Positions 1-8,000 of a stretch of DNA of 64,000 bases are shown in pieces. Every line of letters starts with the position of its first letter. The first letter of the stretch is position 1. Made by a program: the position numbers and the translations under genes. This DNA comes from Cupriavidus pauculus (GTDB taxonomy: Bacteria > Pseudomonadota > Gammaproteobacteria > Burkholderiales > Burkholderiaceae). Location: NCBI RefSeq assembly GCF_022179805.1, contig NZ_BPUO01000002.1:310001-374000 (forward strand), in the 5' to 3' direction. Below the pieces are notes generated by a model, which worked only from the letters and a program-made list of their open reading frames with translations, did no database searches and had not been told where the DNA came from.

Positions 1-522
1 CGCCGTGGCGGCATCGATCAGCGCAAAGCCGGCCTTCAGCGGCTGGCCGCCGGCCTCGCCGGTCACCGACATCATGCCGCTTTCCGCCTGCGCGGCGATG
101 TCCAGCCCGGGCCGCAGGCGCGACGGGCCACGCGTGCCGAAGCCAGTCACGCTGGCGTGCACCAGCTCGGGACGCGCCTGGCGCAACGTGGCGGCGTCCA
201 GGCCCAGCGACTCCATCGAACCGGGCCTCGCGTTGTGCAGCACCACGTCGCACGACATCGCCAGTTGCCGCGCCGCCTGCGCGCCCGCCGGCTGGCGCAG
301 GTCGAGCGCGATGGCGCGCTTGCCCCGGTTGTAGGCCAGGAACATCGGGCTCTGGTTGCTGGTGCCGTCGAAACGCCGCGCGCTGTCGCCACGCAGCGGT
401 TCTACCTTGATGACGTCGGCGCCCAGGTCCGCCAGCAACATCGCCGCGCCGGGTGCCGCGATGAACTGGCCGAATTCCGCCACGCGAATGCCGGCCAGCG
501 GCAAGTCTTGATGGGTGTGCAT
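1..522 (-). CDS. CaiB/BaiF family CoA-transferase (N-terminal part, runs off left edge)
   Basis: Family III CoA-transferases move CoA between carboxylic acids in the cytoplasm, often activating a carboxylate for degradation. Translating the minus strand from the ATG at 522 gives 174 codons with no stop before the window edge. Family landmarks are an early VAEFGQ segment, ADLGADVIKVE, an NRGKRAIALDL stretch, and then VTGFGTRGPS and RPGLDIAAQAESG. The C-terminal half is outside the window. It is divergent from the LysR gene at 718, and the 195-bp gap holds a LysR-type dyad, so control by that regulator is likely. Substrate unknown. Confidence 0.85.
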   Translation of the reverse strand, partial: MHTHQDLPLAGIRVAEFGQFIAAPGAAMLLADLGADVIKVEPLRGDSARRFDGTSNQSPMFLAYNRGKRAIALDLRQPAGAQAARQLAMSCDVVLHNARPGSMESLGLDAATLRQARPELVHASVTGFGTRGPSRLRPGLDIAAQAESGMMSVTGEAGGQPLKAGFALIDAATA

Positions 523-614
523 CCTGTTTCCGTATGCATGCCGTGTGGGCATCGATGGAAACGGATCATGCGGCACGTGCATCGGATGCGGCAGCTCCCC
601 AGATCGCTGCGGCG

Positions 615-629
615 TAAACCAGTGGTTAG
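615..629. promoter_or_regulatory. Candidate LysR operator (dyad 1)
   Basis: The sequence TAAACCAGTGGTTAG contains the perfect dyad AACCA-G-TGGTT. It lies between the divergent CoA-transferase and LysR genes. A related dyad, matching at 10 of 15 positions, lies at 1726-1740 before the operon on the other side of the regulator gene. Position and similarity suggest the binding site of the LysR protein encoded at 718; this is inference. Confidence 0.5.
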
Positions 630-717
630 CACCACGGGTTATCCCGCAGGCGTCCGGTTGGCGCTATGCTGGCGCGCAGGGCGTCACCACGAGCGCCTAG
701 CGACAGGAGACAACACC

Positions 718-1683
718 ATGCGACTGAGCCAGGTTCAGGACTTCATCGCCGTGGCCGAGCACGGCAGCATCCGTGCCGGCGCCAAGGCGCGCGACGTGTC
801 GGCCCCGGCCATCACCAAGAGCATCCGCCAGCTTGAGGAAGAGCTGCATGTGCCACTGCTGACGCGTACCACGCGTGGCATCGTGCTCTCGCGCTACGGC
901 GAGGCGTTCCTGCGCCGCGCCCAACTGATTGCCAGCGAGGCCCGCAAGGCCGCCGATGAAATGGCCCAGATGCTTGGCACGCGTAACGGCGTGGTGCGCA
1001 TCGGCGCCACGGGCGGGCCGGCACATCTGCTGCTGCCGGCGGTGCTCAAGCGCTTTCGGACGCAGCATCCCGACGTGCAGGTGTGCATCGAAAGCGGCGT
1101 GTATCCCGCCCACCTGACGGACCTGCGTGCCGGCGCGATGGACATGGCCCTGAGCCCCATTCCCGACGAGGGCATCGAGCGGGAATTCGTCAGCGAACCG
1201 CTCTACAACAATGATTCGGTGGTGGTGGCGCATCGCGAACATCCGCTGCGCGATGCCCGAACCCTGCGCGAGCTGGTGGGCTCGGAGTGGGTGCTGACGG
1301 GGCAGCGCATGCATGGTCCCGGCGCCGCCATCATGGACGCCTTCCGGGCCCGCGGCCTACCGCTGCCGCGCGTGGCCGTGCGCTGCGACACCATCGGCAT
1401 GATCCAGACGCTGCTCGAAGACCGCGCGCTGCTGTGCCTGCTGCCGCGCCAGCTGGTGCCCGGCCGCCTGGCCAATGCCAACCTGGTGGCCTTGCCGATC
1501 GAAGACCCGCTGCCCAGCCACGCCGTCAGCCTGATCTACCGCGCCGATTCGCCGATGACGCCCGTCGCCGAACAGTTCGCCAAACTATTGCGCCGCGAAG
1601 TGCACTACCTGAGCAAGATGCCCGACAGCCCGCTGCGCCGGCAAACGCCGCTGGTGCCGCCGGTGCCGGCATTGGCCAGCTAA
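718..1683 (+). CDS. LysR family transcriptional regulator
   Basis: 321 aa, the usual LysR length. The N-terminal winged helix-turn-helix spans about residues 3-60, with the recognition segment SAPAITKSIRQLEEEL and the family-typical PLLTRTTRGIVLSRYG. A periplasmic-binding-protein-like effector domain fills about residues 90-300. The reading frame stays open upstream to 157, but the LysR N-terminus fits only the ATG at 718, which has GACAGGAGA just before it. It is divergent from the CoA-transferase gene and co-directional with the MBL-fold gene 200 bp downstream, so it probably controls both arms of this catabolic locus. The effector is unknown. Confidence 0.93.
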   Translation: MRLSQVQDFIAVAEHGSIRAGAKARDVSAPAITKSIRQLEEELHVPLLTRTTRGIVLSRYGEAFLRRAQLIASEARKAADEMAQMLGTRNGVVRIGATGGPAHLLLPAVLKRFRTQHPDVQVCIESGVYPAHLTDLRAGAMDMALSPIPDEGIEREFVSEPLYNNDSVVVAHREHPLRDARTLRELVGSEWVLTGQRMHGPGAAIMDAFRARGLPLPRVAVRCDTIGMIQTLLEDRALLCLLPRQLVPGRLANANLVALPIEDPLPSHAVSLIYRADSPMTPVAEQFAKLLRREVHYLSKMPDSPLRRQTPLVPPVPALAS

Positions 1684-1725
1684 CGCAGCGTTGCCCCGGC
1701 GGGAACTCCCTGCCAGCAGCGGGCG

Positions 1726-1740
1726 TTAACCGCTGGTTCA
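1726..1740. promoter_or_regulatory. Candidate LysR operator (dyad 2)
   Basis: TTAACCGCTGGTTCA lies 43 bp after the LysR stop codon and about 145 bp before the MBL-fold gene. It shares the ACC-NN-TGGTT core with the dyad at 615-629. The rest of the 200-bp gap (1684-1884) shows no gene; it ends in the strong ribosome binding site GGAGGGGGAA at 1871-1880. Confidence 0.45.
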
Positions 1741-1884
1741 CACCTGAAATTCCGTAACACCCGCCAGGGCGCGCCAGCATTGCGCCGGCGGGTGCAGCGC
1801 CGGGCCGCGCCGGGATTTTCCCCACTGCCTATAGTCCTGCATCTGCGCGTGAATACCCCTTCGCCAACTGGGAGGGGGAAGCAC

Positions 1885-3138
1885 ATGAACGCAATCGAGG
1901 ATCGTCCCGCCGCGCTGATCACGGGCCGCGGCATCGACGCCATTGGAGACGGTATCTGGTTGCTGCACGGCCAGGGCCAGAGTTTCGTGGCCGATGTGGG
2001 CGGCGGCCTGCTGGTCGTCGACAGCGGTCCCGGCGGCGGCGTGACGGCCGGCATGATCGACGTGCTGCGCACCCAGACCGACCTGCCCGTGCTGGCGATC
2101 TGCTACAGCCACGGGCACCTGGGCTACAACGCCGGCGTGAAGCAATGGATCGACCACGCGGCAAAGCGCGGCGATGCGGCGCCACGCATCCTGGCCCACG
2201 TCAACGTACTGGCCCGCCAGCGTCGCTATGGCGAAACGATGCGCATGCAGGAACGCATGGCCGAGGTGCAGTTCCGCCACGGCAGCGGTGTGCTGGCCGG
2301 CAAGCTGCGGCAGAGCATGCCCACCGAGACGTTCGACGACGGCATCACCGTGGGACACGGCAGCCGCCGTGCCGAGATCCTGTGGGCGCCTTCGGAGACC
2401 GATGACGCCGTAGCCGTGTGGCTGCCCGGTATCCGGCTGCTGTACGGCGGCCCGGCGATCATCGATTCCATCCCCAATATCGGCACACCGTTCCGCACCA
2501 TGCGCGACACCGTGCGCTGGGCCGAGACGCTGGAACGCCTGGCCAGCCTGCAGCCCGAGACCGTGGTGCGCGAATTTGGCGCCACGCTGCACGGCGAGGA
2601 AACCTGCCAGCACGTGCTGCTGCACACGGCGGCGGCCCTGCGCTGGATGCGCGAGGAAGTGGTGCGGCTGATGAATGCGGGGTGCAACGAGCGCGAAATG
2701 CTTGCCGCGCTGCAGCCGCCGGCCGATCTGTTCGAACAGCCATGGATGCAGCCCACCTACGGCGACCCCAGCTATATCGCGCGCGATATCTACCGCTCCG
2801 AGAACGGCTGGTGGGACCGCAACGCCACCACGTTGCATCCGGCCAGCCCCACGGCGGTGGCCAGCGAGATTGCGGCGGCCATCTCCGATCACGCCGCCGT
2901 GGTGCGCCACGCCCGCGCGCTGGCCGAACGCGGCGACACCCAGCTAGCCCTGCATGTGATCGACCTGCTGGCGCAGGCGTCCGGGGATTCGCCGCACGTG
3001 CAGGAGGCGCGCCAGCTCAAGGCCGAGTGGCTGCGCGTGCGCGCCAAACAGGTTCGCAGCTACGTGTCGCGCAGCCTGTTCGTGGCGGCGGCGATGGTGC
3101 TGGAAGCCGGGTCGGACGACAACTTCGGCATTCACTGA
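1885..3138 (+). CDS. MBL-fold protein with alkylsulfatase-type dimerization domain, degenerate metal site
   Basis: 417 aa. The N-terminal half resembles a metallo-beta-lactamase domain (GIWLLHGQGQSFVADVGGGL, then VVDSGPGGG). The region from about residue 280 (SYIARDIYRSENGWWDRN) resembles the dimerization domain of SdsA1-type alkyl sulfatases. The usual HxHxDH metal motif appears as H76-G-H78-L-G-Y: both His remain, but Asp and the third His are replaced by Gly and Tyr. Sulfatase activity is therefore doubtful; a different hydrolase or a non-catalytic role is possible. The start was chosen at the ATG 4 bp after GGAGGGGGAA rather than the open frame from 1780. First gene of a run to 7926. Confidence 0.75.
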   Translation: MNAIEDRPAALITGRGIDAIGDGIWLLHGQGQSFVADVGGGLLVVDSGPGGGVTAGMIDVLRTQTDLPVLAICYSHGHLGYNAGVKQWIDHAAKRGDAAPRILAHVNVLARQRRYGETMRMQERMAEVQFRHGSGVLAGKLRQSMPTETFDDGITVGHGSRRAEILWAPSETDDAVAVWLPGIRLLYGGPAIIDSIPNIGTPFRTMRDTVRWAETLERLASLQPETVVREFGATLHGEETCQHVLLHTAAALRWMREEVVRLMNAGCNEREMLAALQPPADLFEQPWMQPTYGDPSYIARDIYRSENGWWDRNATTLHPASPTAVASEIAAAISDHAAVVRHARALAERGDTQLALHVIDLLAQASGDSPHVQEARQLKAEWLRVRAKQVRSYVSRSLFVAAAMVLEAGSDDNFGIH

Positions 3139-3150
3139 GGCGCGCCCGTC

Positions 3151-4164
3151 ATGACCCTGCCTACGCATCTCGACGACACATCCGTTCGCAGCCGGCGCGA
3201 TGCCCTGCGGCTGCTCGCCATGATGGGCGCGGGCCTTGCGCTGCGCCCGGCCCACGCCACGGCCACATGGCCCGCGCGTCCGATCCGGCTGGTGGTGCCG
3301 GCATCGGCCGGCAGTGGCCCCGACCTCTTCGCCCGGCCACTGGCGGAAGCCATCGGCAAGCGGCTGGGCCAGCCCTTCGTGATCGACAACAAGCCCGGCG
3401 CCACCGGCATCATCGGCAACGACATCGTCGCCAAGGCGGCGCCGGACGGCCAGACGCTGCTGTTCACCTACGCCGCCACCGTGGTCATCAACCAGACCCT
3501 TCAACCGAAGATGTCTTACGACGGGCTGCGCGACCTCGCGCCCATCGCGCAAGTGGGCGCGGGCGGCAACTTCCTGGTGGTGACGCCCGACTTTCCGGCG
3601 CGCAACCTGAAGGAATTCGTCGCGCACGTGCGGGCACGGCCCGATGCCTACGACTACGCGTCGTGGGGCATCGGTTCCGGCGGCCACCTGACCATGGAGG
3701 CGCTGCGCATGCAGACCGGCATCCGCATGCGCCACGTGCCGTACAAGACCGTGCCGCAGATCCTGAACGACATGCAGGGCGGGATCGTGAAGGTGGGATG
3801 GGTGGATACATCATCGTCACTGCCGCTGATCCGCGCCGGCAAGCTGCGGGCGCTGGCCATCAGCGGCACACGTCGCGGCTCGGCCACGCCGGACGTACTC
3901 ACGATGACCGAGCAGGGTTACCCGTTCGACACCAATAGCTGGTACGGCCTGTTCGCACCGGCGGGCACGCCCGATGCCATCGTCCAGCGACTCAACGCCG
4001 AGGTGAACCGCGCACTGGCCAGCGCCGACATGCGCGAGCGATTCGTGCAGATGAACATGGCCGATCCGCCGATCAAGACCGCCGCACAGTTTGCACAGAC
4101 GGTTCGCGACGATGTCCTGGCCTGGGGCAACGTGATTCGCACCAACCACATCACTGTGGACTGA
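3151..4164 (+). CDS. Tripartite tricarboxylate transporter (Bug/TctC) binding protein, Tat-type signal
   Basis: 337 aa, usual for Bug periplasmic solute receptors. The mature part starts near residue 37 and shows the family pattern WPARPIRLVVPASAGSGPDL, then DNKPGATGIIGNDIVAKAAPDG. The signal peptide has a twin-arginine pattern, S14-R15-R16-D-A-L19, before a hydrophobic run and an AHA cleavage site, so Tat export is likely rather than the Sec export usual in this family. It starts 12 bp after the MBL-fold gene and is probably co-transcribed. No TctA/TctB membrane genes are nearby. The ligand, probably a carboxylate, is unknown. Confidence 0.92.
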   Translation: MTLPTHLDDTSVRSRRDALRLLAMMGAGLALRPAHATATWPARPIRLVVPASAGSGPDLFARPLAEAIGKRLGQPFVIDNKPGATGIIGNDIVAKAAPDGQTLLFTYAATVVINQTLQPKMSYDGLRDLAPIAQVGAGGNFLVVTPDFPARNLKEFVAHVRARPDAYDYASWGIGSGGHLTMEALRMQTGIRMRHVPYKTVPQILNDMQGGIVKVGWVDTSSSLPLIRAGKLRALAISGTRRGSATPDVLTMTEQGYPFDTNSWYGLFAPAGTPDAIVQRLNAEVNRALASADMRERFVQMNMADPPIKTAAQFAQTVRDDVLAWGNVIRTNHITVD

Positions 4165-4190
4165 CCATTCAAAGTCAAGGAAGACCCCGC

Positions 4191-5489
4191 ATGACGACAA
4201 GCCGCACCGCGCTGGACCAGCGCATCCATGACGCCTTCATCTACACGTTTCCGCTGCACGACCTGGCACGCACCCGCTGGCGCTTCACCCAGCACGAGAC
4301 CACACGCGGCAAGCCGGCCAACCAGCTGCATCACAACCGGCAACTGCTGGACGACCGCGCCCGCCAGGTGACGATGCCCAACAACGACACGCTCTACTCA
4401 TCGGCGTGGCTCGACCTGTCCAACGGACCCGCCACGCTGACCGTGCCCGACATGGGCGAGCGCTACTACAGCGTGGCACTGATGGATGCCTTCACCAACA
4501 ACTTTGCCTGCCTGGGGCCGCGCACCAATGGCCCGGGCGCGCATGTGTTCGTCATCGCCGGCCCCGACCATCACGCTCATGCAACGGCCAATCTGCCCCA
4601 GCACGCCACCCTGGTGCGCGCGCCGTGCAATGACGTCTGGCTGCTGGCCCGCGTACTCGTCGATGGTCCCGAAGACCTTGCGCGCGTGCACGCCCTTCAG
4701 GCCGACATGACGCTCGCCACCGACCCGGCCCCGGCCACGCGCTTCCAGACCACGCCCGACGAGACCCGTCCTGCCGCGTACCTGTCCCTGGTCAACGAGG
4801 CCCTGGCGCGCAATCGCGTGCCCGCGCATGAAGCCGCGATGGTGGCCGCGTTCGACGACCTGGGCATCCGCGCCGGCGACCTTGCCGCGTGGGACAGGCT
4901 GTCGCCAGCGATGCAGGAGGCATGGACGCGCCTGTGGCCCGCGCTGCGCCACGACCTGGAGCATCCGCCCAAGGGCAGCATCCGCCGAAGCGGGCCACGT
5001 GGGTCGTGGTTCAGCGGCATGGACCATATCGGCAACTTTGGCGACGACTACGTGTATCGCGCCTACATCTCGCTGGTGGGCCTGGGCGCGCTTGAACGTG
5101 CGGAAGCCATCTACGCCAGCGCCTTGACCGATGGCGATGGCCAGACGCTCGACGGCGCCCACCGCTACCGGCTGCATGTGCCGGCCCAGATGCCCGTGAA
5201 CGCGTTCTGGTCGCTGTCGATGTACGAATTCGAGCCGGACGGACGACGCTTCTTCACCGCCAATCCGATCCAGCGCTACGCCATTGGCGACCGCACGCCG
5301 GGCCTGACGCGCAACGCCGACGGGTCCCTCGATCTCAGCATCCAGTGCGAGCCCCCCGCGGAAGGCGCGGCCAACTGGCTACCCGCGCCACGCGGACGAT
5401 TTGCCATGGCCTTGCGGTACTACCATCCGCAATCCGACCTGATCGAGCACCGCTTTGTCATGCCGGATACCGAACGCCTGTCTGGATAA
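4191..5489 (+). CDS. DUF1254/DUF1214 domain-containing protein
   Basis: 432 aa, no signal peptide. The DUF1254 region is about residues 30-160 (NNDTLYSSAWLDLSNGP, ERYYSVALMDAFTNNFACLG). The DUF1214 region is about 310-425, with NAFWSLSMYEFEPDGRRFF and a final ALRYYHPQSD. These paired domains occur widely in bacteria, but their chemistry is not established. It lies 26 bp after the Bug gene and reads as part of the same transcription unit. Family assignment is firm; function is unknown. Confidence 0.88.
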   Translation: MTTSRTALDQRIHDAFIYTFPLHDLARTRWRFTQHETTRGKPANQLHHNRQLLDDRARQVTMPNNDTLYSSAWLDLSNGPATLTVPDMGERYYSVALMDAFTNNFACLGPRTNGPGAHVFVIAGPDHHAHATANLPQHATLVRAPCNDVWLLARVLVDGPEDLARVHALQADMTLATDPAPATRFQTTPDETRPAAYLSLVNEALARNRVPAHEAAMVAAFDDLGIRAGDLAAWDRLSPAMQEAWTRLWPALRHDLEHPPKGSIRRSGPRGSWFSGMDHIGNFGDDYVYRAYISLVGLGALERAEAIYASALTDGDGQTLDGAHRYRLHVPAQMPVNAFWSLSMYEFEPDGRRFFTANPIQRYAIGDRTPGLTRNADGSLDLSIQCEPPAEGAANWLPAPRGRFAMALRYYHPQSDLIEHRFVMPDTERLSG

Positions 5490-5774
5490 GACGGCCAGCG
5501 TGCAGCCCGTCGACGAATTTCGTCTTTGTCGACAATCCCGGCTGCCGCTAGACCCGAAGAACGGTGACGTGTGATGTCCGGGTGGTGGCTCGGACCACAC
5601 AGCATCGCTTGCCGGGCCGGATACGTTCTCAAGACGCAAAAGTCTTGTACTGGTTCACATCTGTTTGGGTGGCATCCCGCCATATAGGCTGTTCTCAAAC
5701 GGCAGCACGCGAACGAAAACGTTCCGAACAAGCGCTGCCGGATGCCCGTATCCATCCAGAAAAAGGTGACCATC

Positions 5775-6764
5775 ATGCGTACTTCCCAACTTGCAGCACG
5801 CACCAGCATCGCCCGAGCCATTACCGTCGCGGCCGCCTCCATGATCATCGGCGCCGGTGCGTATGCGCCACATGCCCACGCGGCCGGCTCCGCACCGGCG
5901 AACGCCGCCACGGCAGCCGCACCGGCCGCCACGGCAACGGCGAAAGCGCACGTTCGCCTGACGCGCGTCACGCCGGCTTACTGGAAGGTCACCCTCGCAA
6001 ATCCCCCGCTCAATATCATCGGCCCGAACGAGGTGCGCGAACTGGCCGCCATCGTCGGGCAGATCGAGGCGGACAAGGAGGTCAAGGTAGTGGTGTTCGA
6101 TAGCGCGGTACCGGGCTATTTCTCCGCGCACTACGACCTGCTCACCCCGCTGGAAGAATCCACAGGCATGAAGCCTGGCCCCACGGGCATGCACCCGGTG
6201 CCCGACATGATGGTGCGCATTGCCCGTCTGCCCGTGGTGACGATTTCCTCGATTCGCGGCCGTGCCACCGGCATCGGCAGCGAGTTGATCCTGGCAACCG
6301 ACATGCGCTTTGCCAGCCGCGAGAAGGCGGTGCTGTCGCAATGGGAAGTCGGCGCCGGGCTCGTGGCCGGCGGCGGACCCCAGGCGCGGCTTCCGCGACT
6401 CGTCGGTCGCGGCCGCGCCATCGAAATCCTGATTGGCTCCGACGACATCAATGGCGACATCGCCGAGCGCTACGGCTATGTGAATCGCGCCCTGCCCGAT
6501 GCCAAGCTCGACAAGTTCGTGGATGGCCTGGCGCGCCGCATTGCATCGTTCGACCGGCAGGCCATCGTCGACACCAAGCGTCTGGTCGATGTGGCCAGCC
6601 TGCCGCCCGACGCGGAAATGCAGCCGATCTGGGATGCCTTCATCGCATCGGTAGGCCGCCCCGAAACGCAAGCCCGCCTGAAGAAGCTTGTCGAGCAGGG
6701 CCTGCAGAAGCCCGGCGACATCGAGAAGAACCTGGGCCAGGCCACTGGCAACCTCGGCAAGTAA
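5775..6764 (+). CDS. Enoyl-CoA hydratase/isomerase-like (crotonase-fold) protein with signal peptide
   Basis: 329 aa. Residues 1-37 look like a Sec signal: basic start, hydrophobic core around SMIIGAGAYA, AHA cleavage site. An Ala-rich linker of about 25 residues follows, then a crotonase fold. Crotonase landmarks are VVVFDSAVPGYFSAHYDL (oxyanion-hole region) and SIRGRATGIGSELILATD. Crotonases act on CoA thioesters, which are cytoplasmic, so an export signal is odd. The ATG at 5775 follows AAAAAGGTGAC; an upstream in-frame ATG at 5742 would only lengthen the N-terminus. The preceding 285 bp shows no gene. Confidence 0.8.
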   Translation: MRTSQLAARTSIARAITVAAASMIIGAGAYAPHAHAAGSAPANAATAAAPAATATAKAHVRLTRVTPAYWKVTLANPPLNIIGPNEVRELAAIVGQIEADKEVKVVVFDSAVPGYFSAHYDLLTPLEESTGMKPGPTGMHPVPDMMVRIARLPVVTISSIRGRATGIGSELILATDMRFASREKAVLSQWEVGAGLVAGGGPQARLPRLVGRGRAIEILIGSDDINGDIAERYGYVNRALPDAKLDKFVDGLARRIASFDRQAIVDTKRLVDVASLPPDAEMQPIWDAFIASVGRPETQARLKKLVEQGLQKPGDIEKNLGQATGNLGK

Positions 6765-6773
6765 GGCGCAGCC

Positions 6774-6968
6774 ATGACCACCATAGCCTCCAATAATTCC
6801 GGTCTGTCGCAAGACCACTGGGCCGACGAACTGCCGCGTGGCACATCGCTCGACGCGGCGGCTCTGAACGAGATCCCCTATACGTTCGTGTGGCGCAAGG
6901 GAGCCGTCGAACACACCCACGCCCACGCACCCACGCACGGAGGCCGCCATGCTGAATCCAGCCGCTGA
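6774..6968 (+). CDS. Small ORF, unknown function
   Basis: 64 codons starting 9 bp after the crotonase-like gene and overlapping the next start by 20 bp. The product is soluble, with a His-rich tail (HTHAHAPTHGGRH) and no recognisable domain. The tight packing suggests translation within the operon. It could also be the remnant of a longer gene, because the sequence ends abruptly in the ribosome binding region of the next gene (GGAGG near 6940). Low confidence that it is a functional protein. Confidence 0.4.
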   Translation: MTTIASNNSGLSQDHWADELPRGTSLDAAALNEIPYTFVWRKGAVEHTHAHAPTHGGRHAESSR

Positions 6969-7926
6969 TATCCGGCCTCAGGCCAACCCCGGCTTCTCGC
7001 GGATGTTCGCGCCCGGCCGGCTGACGTTGGGTGTGCTGTTCGCGATCGAGTCCTACCAGGGCGATGCGCCGACGATGGCCGACCAGATCCGCCTGGCCAA
7101 AGTCGCCGAGCAGGCGCGATTCGCGGCACTCGGCGTTCGCGACGTGCCGCTGCGGGACCCATCGTTCGGTGACCTCGGTCAGATCCATGATCCGTGGGCC
7201 TGGCTTGGGTATGTCACCGGCCAGACGACCGACATCGCACTGTTCACCGCCGCCATCGTGCTGCCGCTACGTCATCCGCTGCACACGGCCAAGGCGGCTG
7301 CCAGCATCGACCGCCTGTCCGAAGGACGGCTCGTGATGGGCATCGCCTCGGGCGACCGCGCAGTGGAATTCCCGGCCTTTGGCGTGGAACACGCCGAACG
7401 CGGCGCGCTGTTCCAGGAACAGGTGGCCTATCTGCGGACCGCATGGGCCAACCAGTATCCGCAGATCAACGGGACCTATGGCGTGCTGCGTGACGCGGAT
7501 GTCGTGCCCAAGCCAGTTGCCAGCCGCGTGCCGCTGATCGTCACCGGCAACAGCCAGCAGTCGGTCGACTGGATTGCCCGCAAGTCCGATGGCTGGATCA
7601 CGTATCCGCGTCGCATGGACATCCAGGTGGACCTGATCCGCCAATGGCACAGCACGGTCGAAACGGTGTCGCCCGGTGCGTTCAAGCCGTTTGCCCAGCC
7701 CTATCACATCGACCTGACGGCCGATCCCGATATCTCGCCCACGCCGATCCACGGCGGCCATCGCCTGGGACGGAGCTGGCTGATGCGGCATCTGGAAGTG
7801 CTGGAACGGGCGGGTGCCAACCACGTGCTGTTCAACCTCAAGTATGGCAATCGCCCTGCGGAAGCCGTGATCGAGGAACTGGCAACGCATGTCGTTCCGC
7901 GCTTTCCGGCCCTGGGAACGGATTGA
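6949..7926 (+). CDS. LLM class (luciferase-like) flavin oxidoreductase
   Basis: 325 aa. These enzymes use reduced flavin in a TIM barrel for monooxygenase or dehydrogenase reactions. Visible landmarks are the LTLGVLFAIESYQG opening, TGQTTDIALFTAAIVLPLRHP, SIDRLSEGRLVMGIASGD (the typical conserved strand-turn), and VPLIVTGNSQQSVDWIARKSDGW. It starts inside the preceding small ORF and closes the operon, with a terminator-like hairpin after it. The combination with a CoA-transferase and crotonase-like gene suggests oxidative breakdown of some organic acid; the substrate cannot be read from sequence. Confidence 0.9.
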   Translation: MLNPAADIRPQANPGFSRMFAPGRLTLGVLFAIESYQGDAPTMADQIRLAKVAEQARFAALGVRDVPLRDPSFGDLGQIHDPWAWLGYVTGQTTDIALFTAAIVLPLRHPLHTAKAAASIDRLSEGRLVMGIASGDRAVEFPAFGVEHAERGALFQEQVAYLRTAWANQYPQINGTYGVLRDADVVPKPVASRVPLIVTGNSQQSVDWIARKSDGWITYPRRMDIQVDLIRQWHSTVETVSPGAFKPFAQPYHIDLTADPDISPTPIHGGHRLGRSWLMRHLEVLERAGANHVLFNLKYGNRPAEAVIEELATHVVPRFPALGTD

Positions 7927-7947
7927 TCCTTCTGGCTTGAGACTTCT

Positions 7948-7981
7948 GGCTCTCCTCGCCGGCACCGCCGGCGGGAGAGCC
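7948..7981. terminator. Terminator-like hairpin between convergent genes
   Basis: A stem of about 15 bp with one bulge: left arm at 7948-7963 (GGCTCTCCTCGCCGGC) pairs with the right arm at 7967-7981, followed by TCTTTATTT. It sits between the LLM gene (plus) and the DsbA-family gene (minus). Confidence 0.6.
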
Positions 7982-8000
7982 TCTTTATTTCTACGCAGCG

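Noticed and set aside
2418..3938. 506-codon plus-strand open frame crossing the MBL-fold and Bug genes
   Set aside because: It runs out of frame through two well-supported genes and gives an Arg/Ala/Pro-rich translation without domains.
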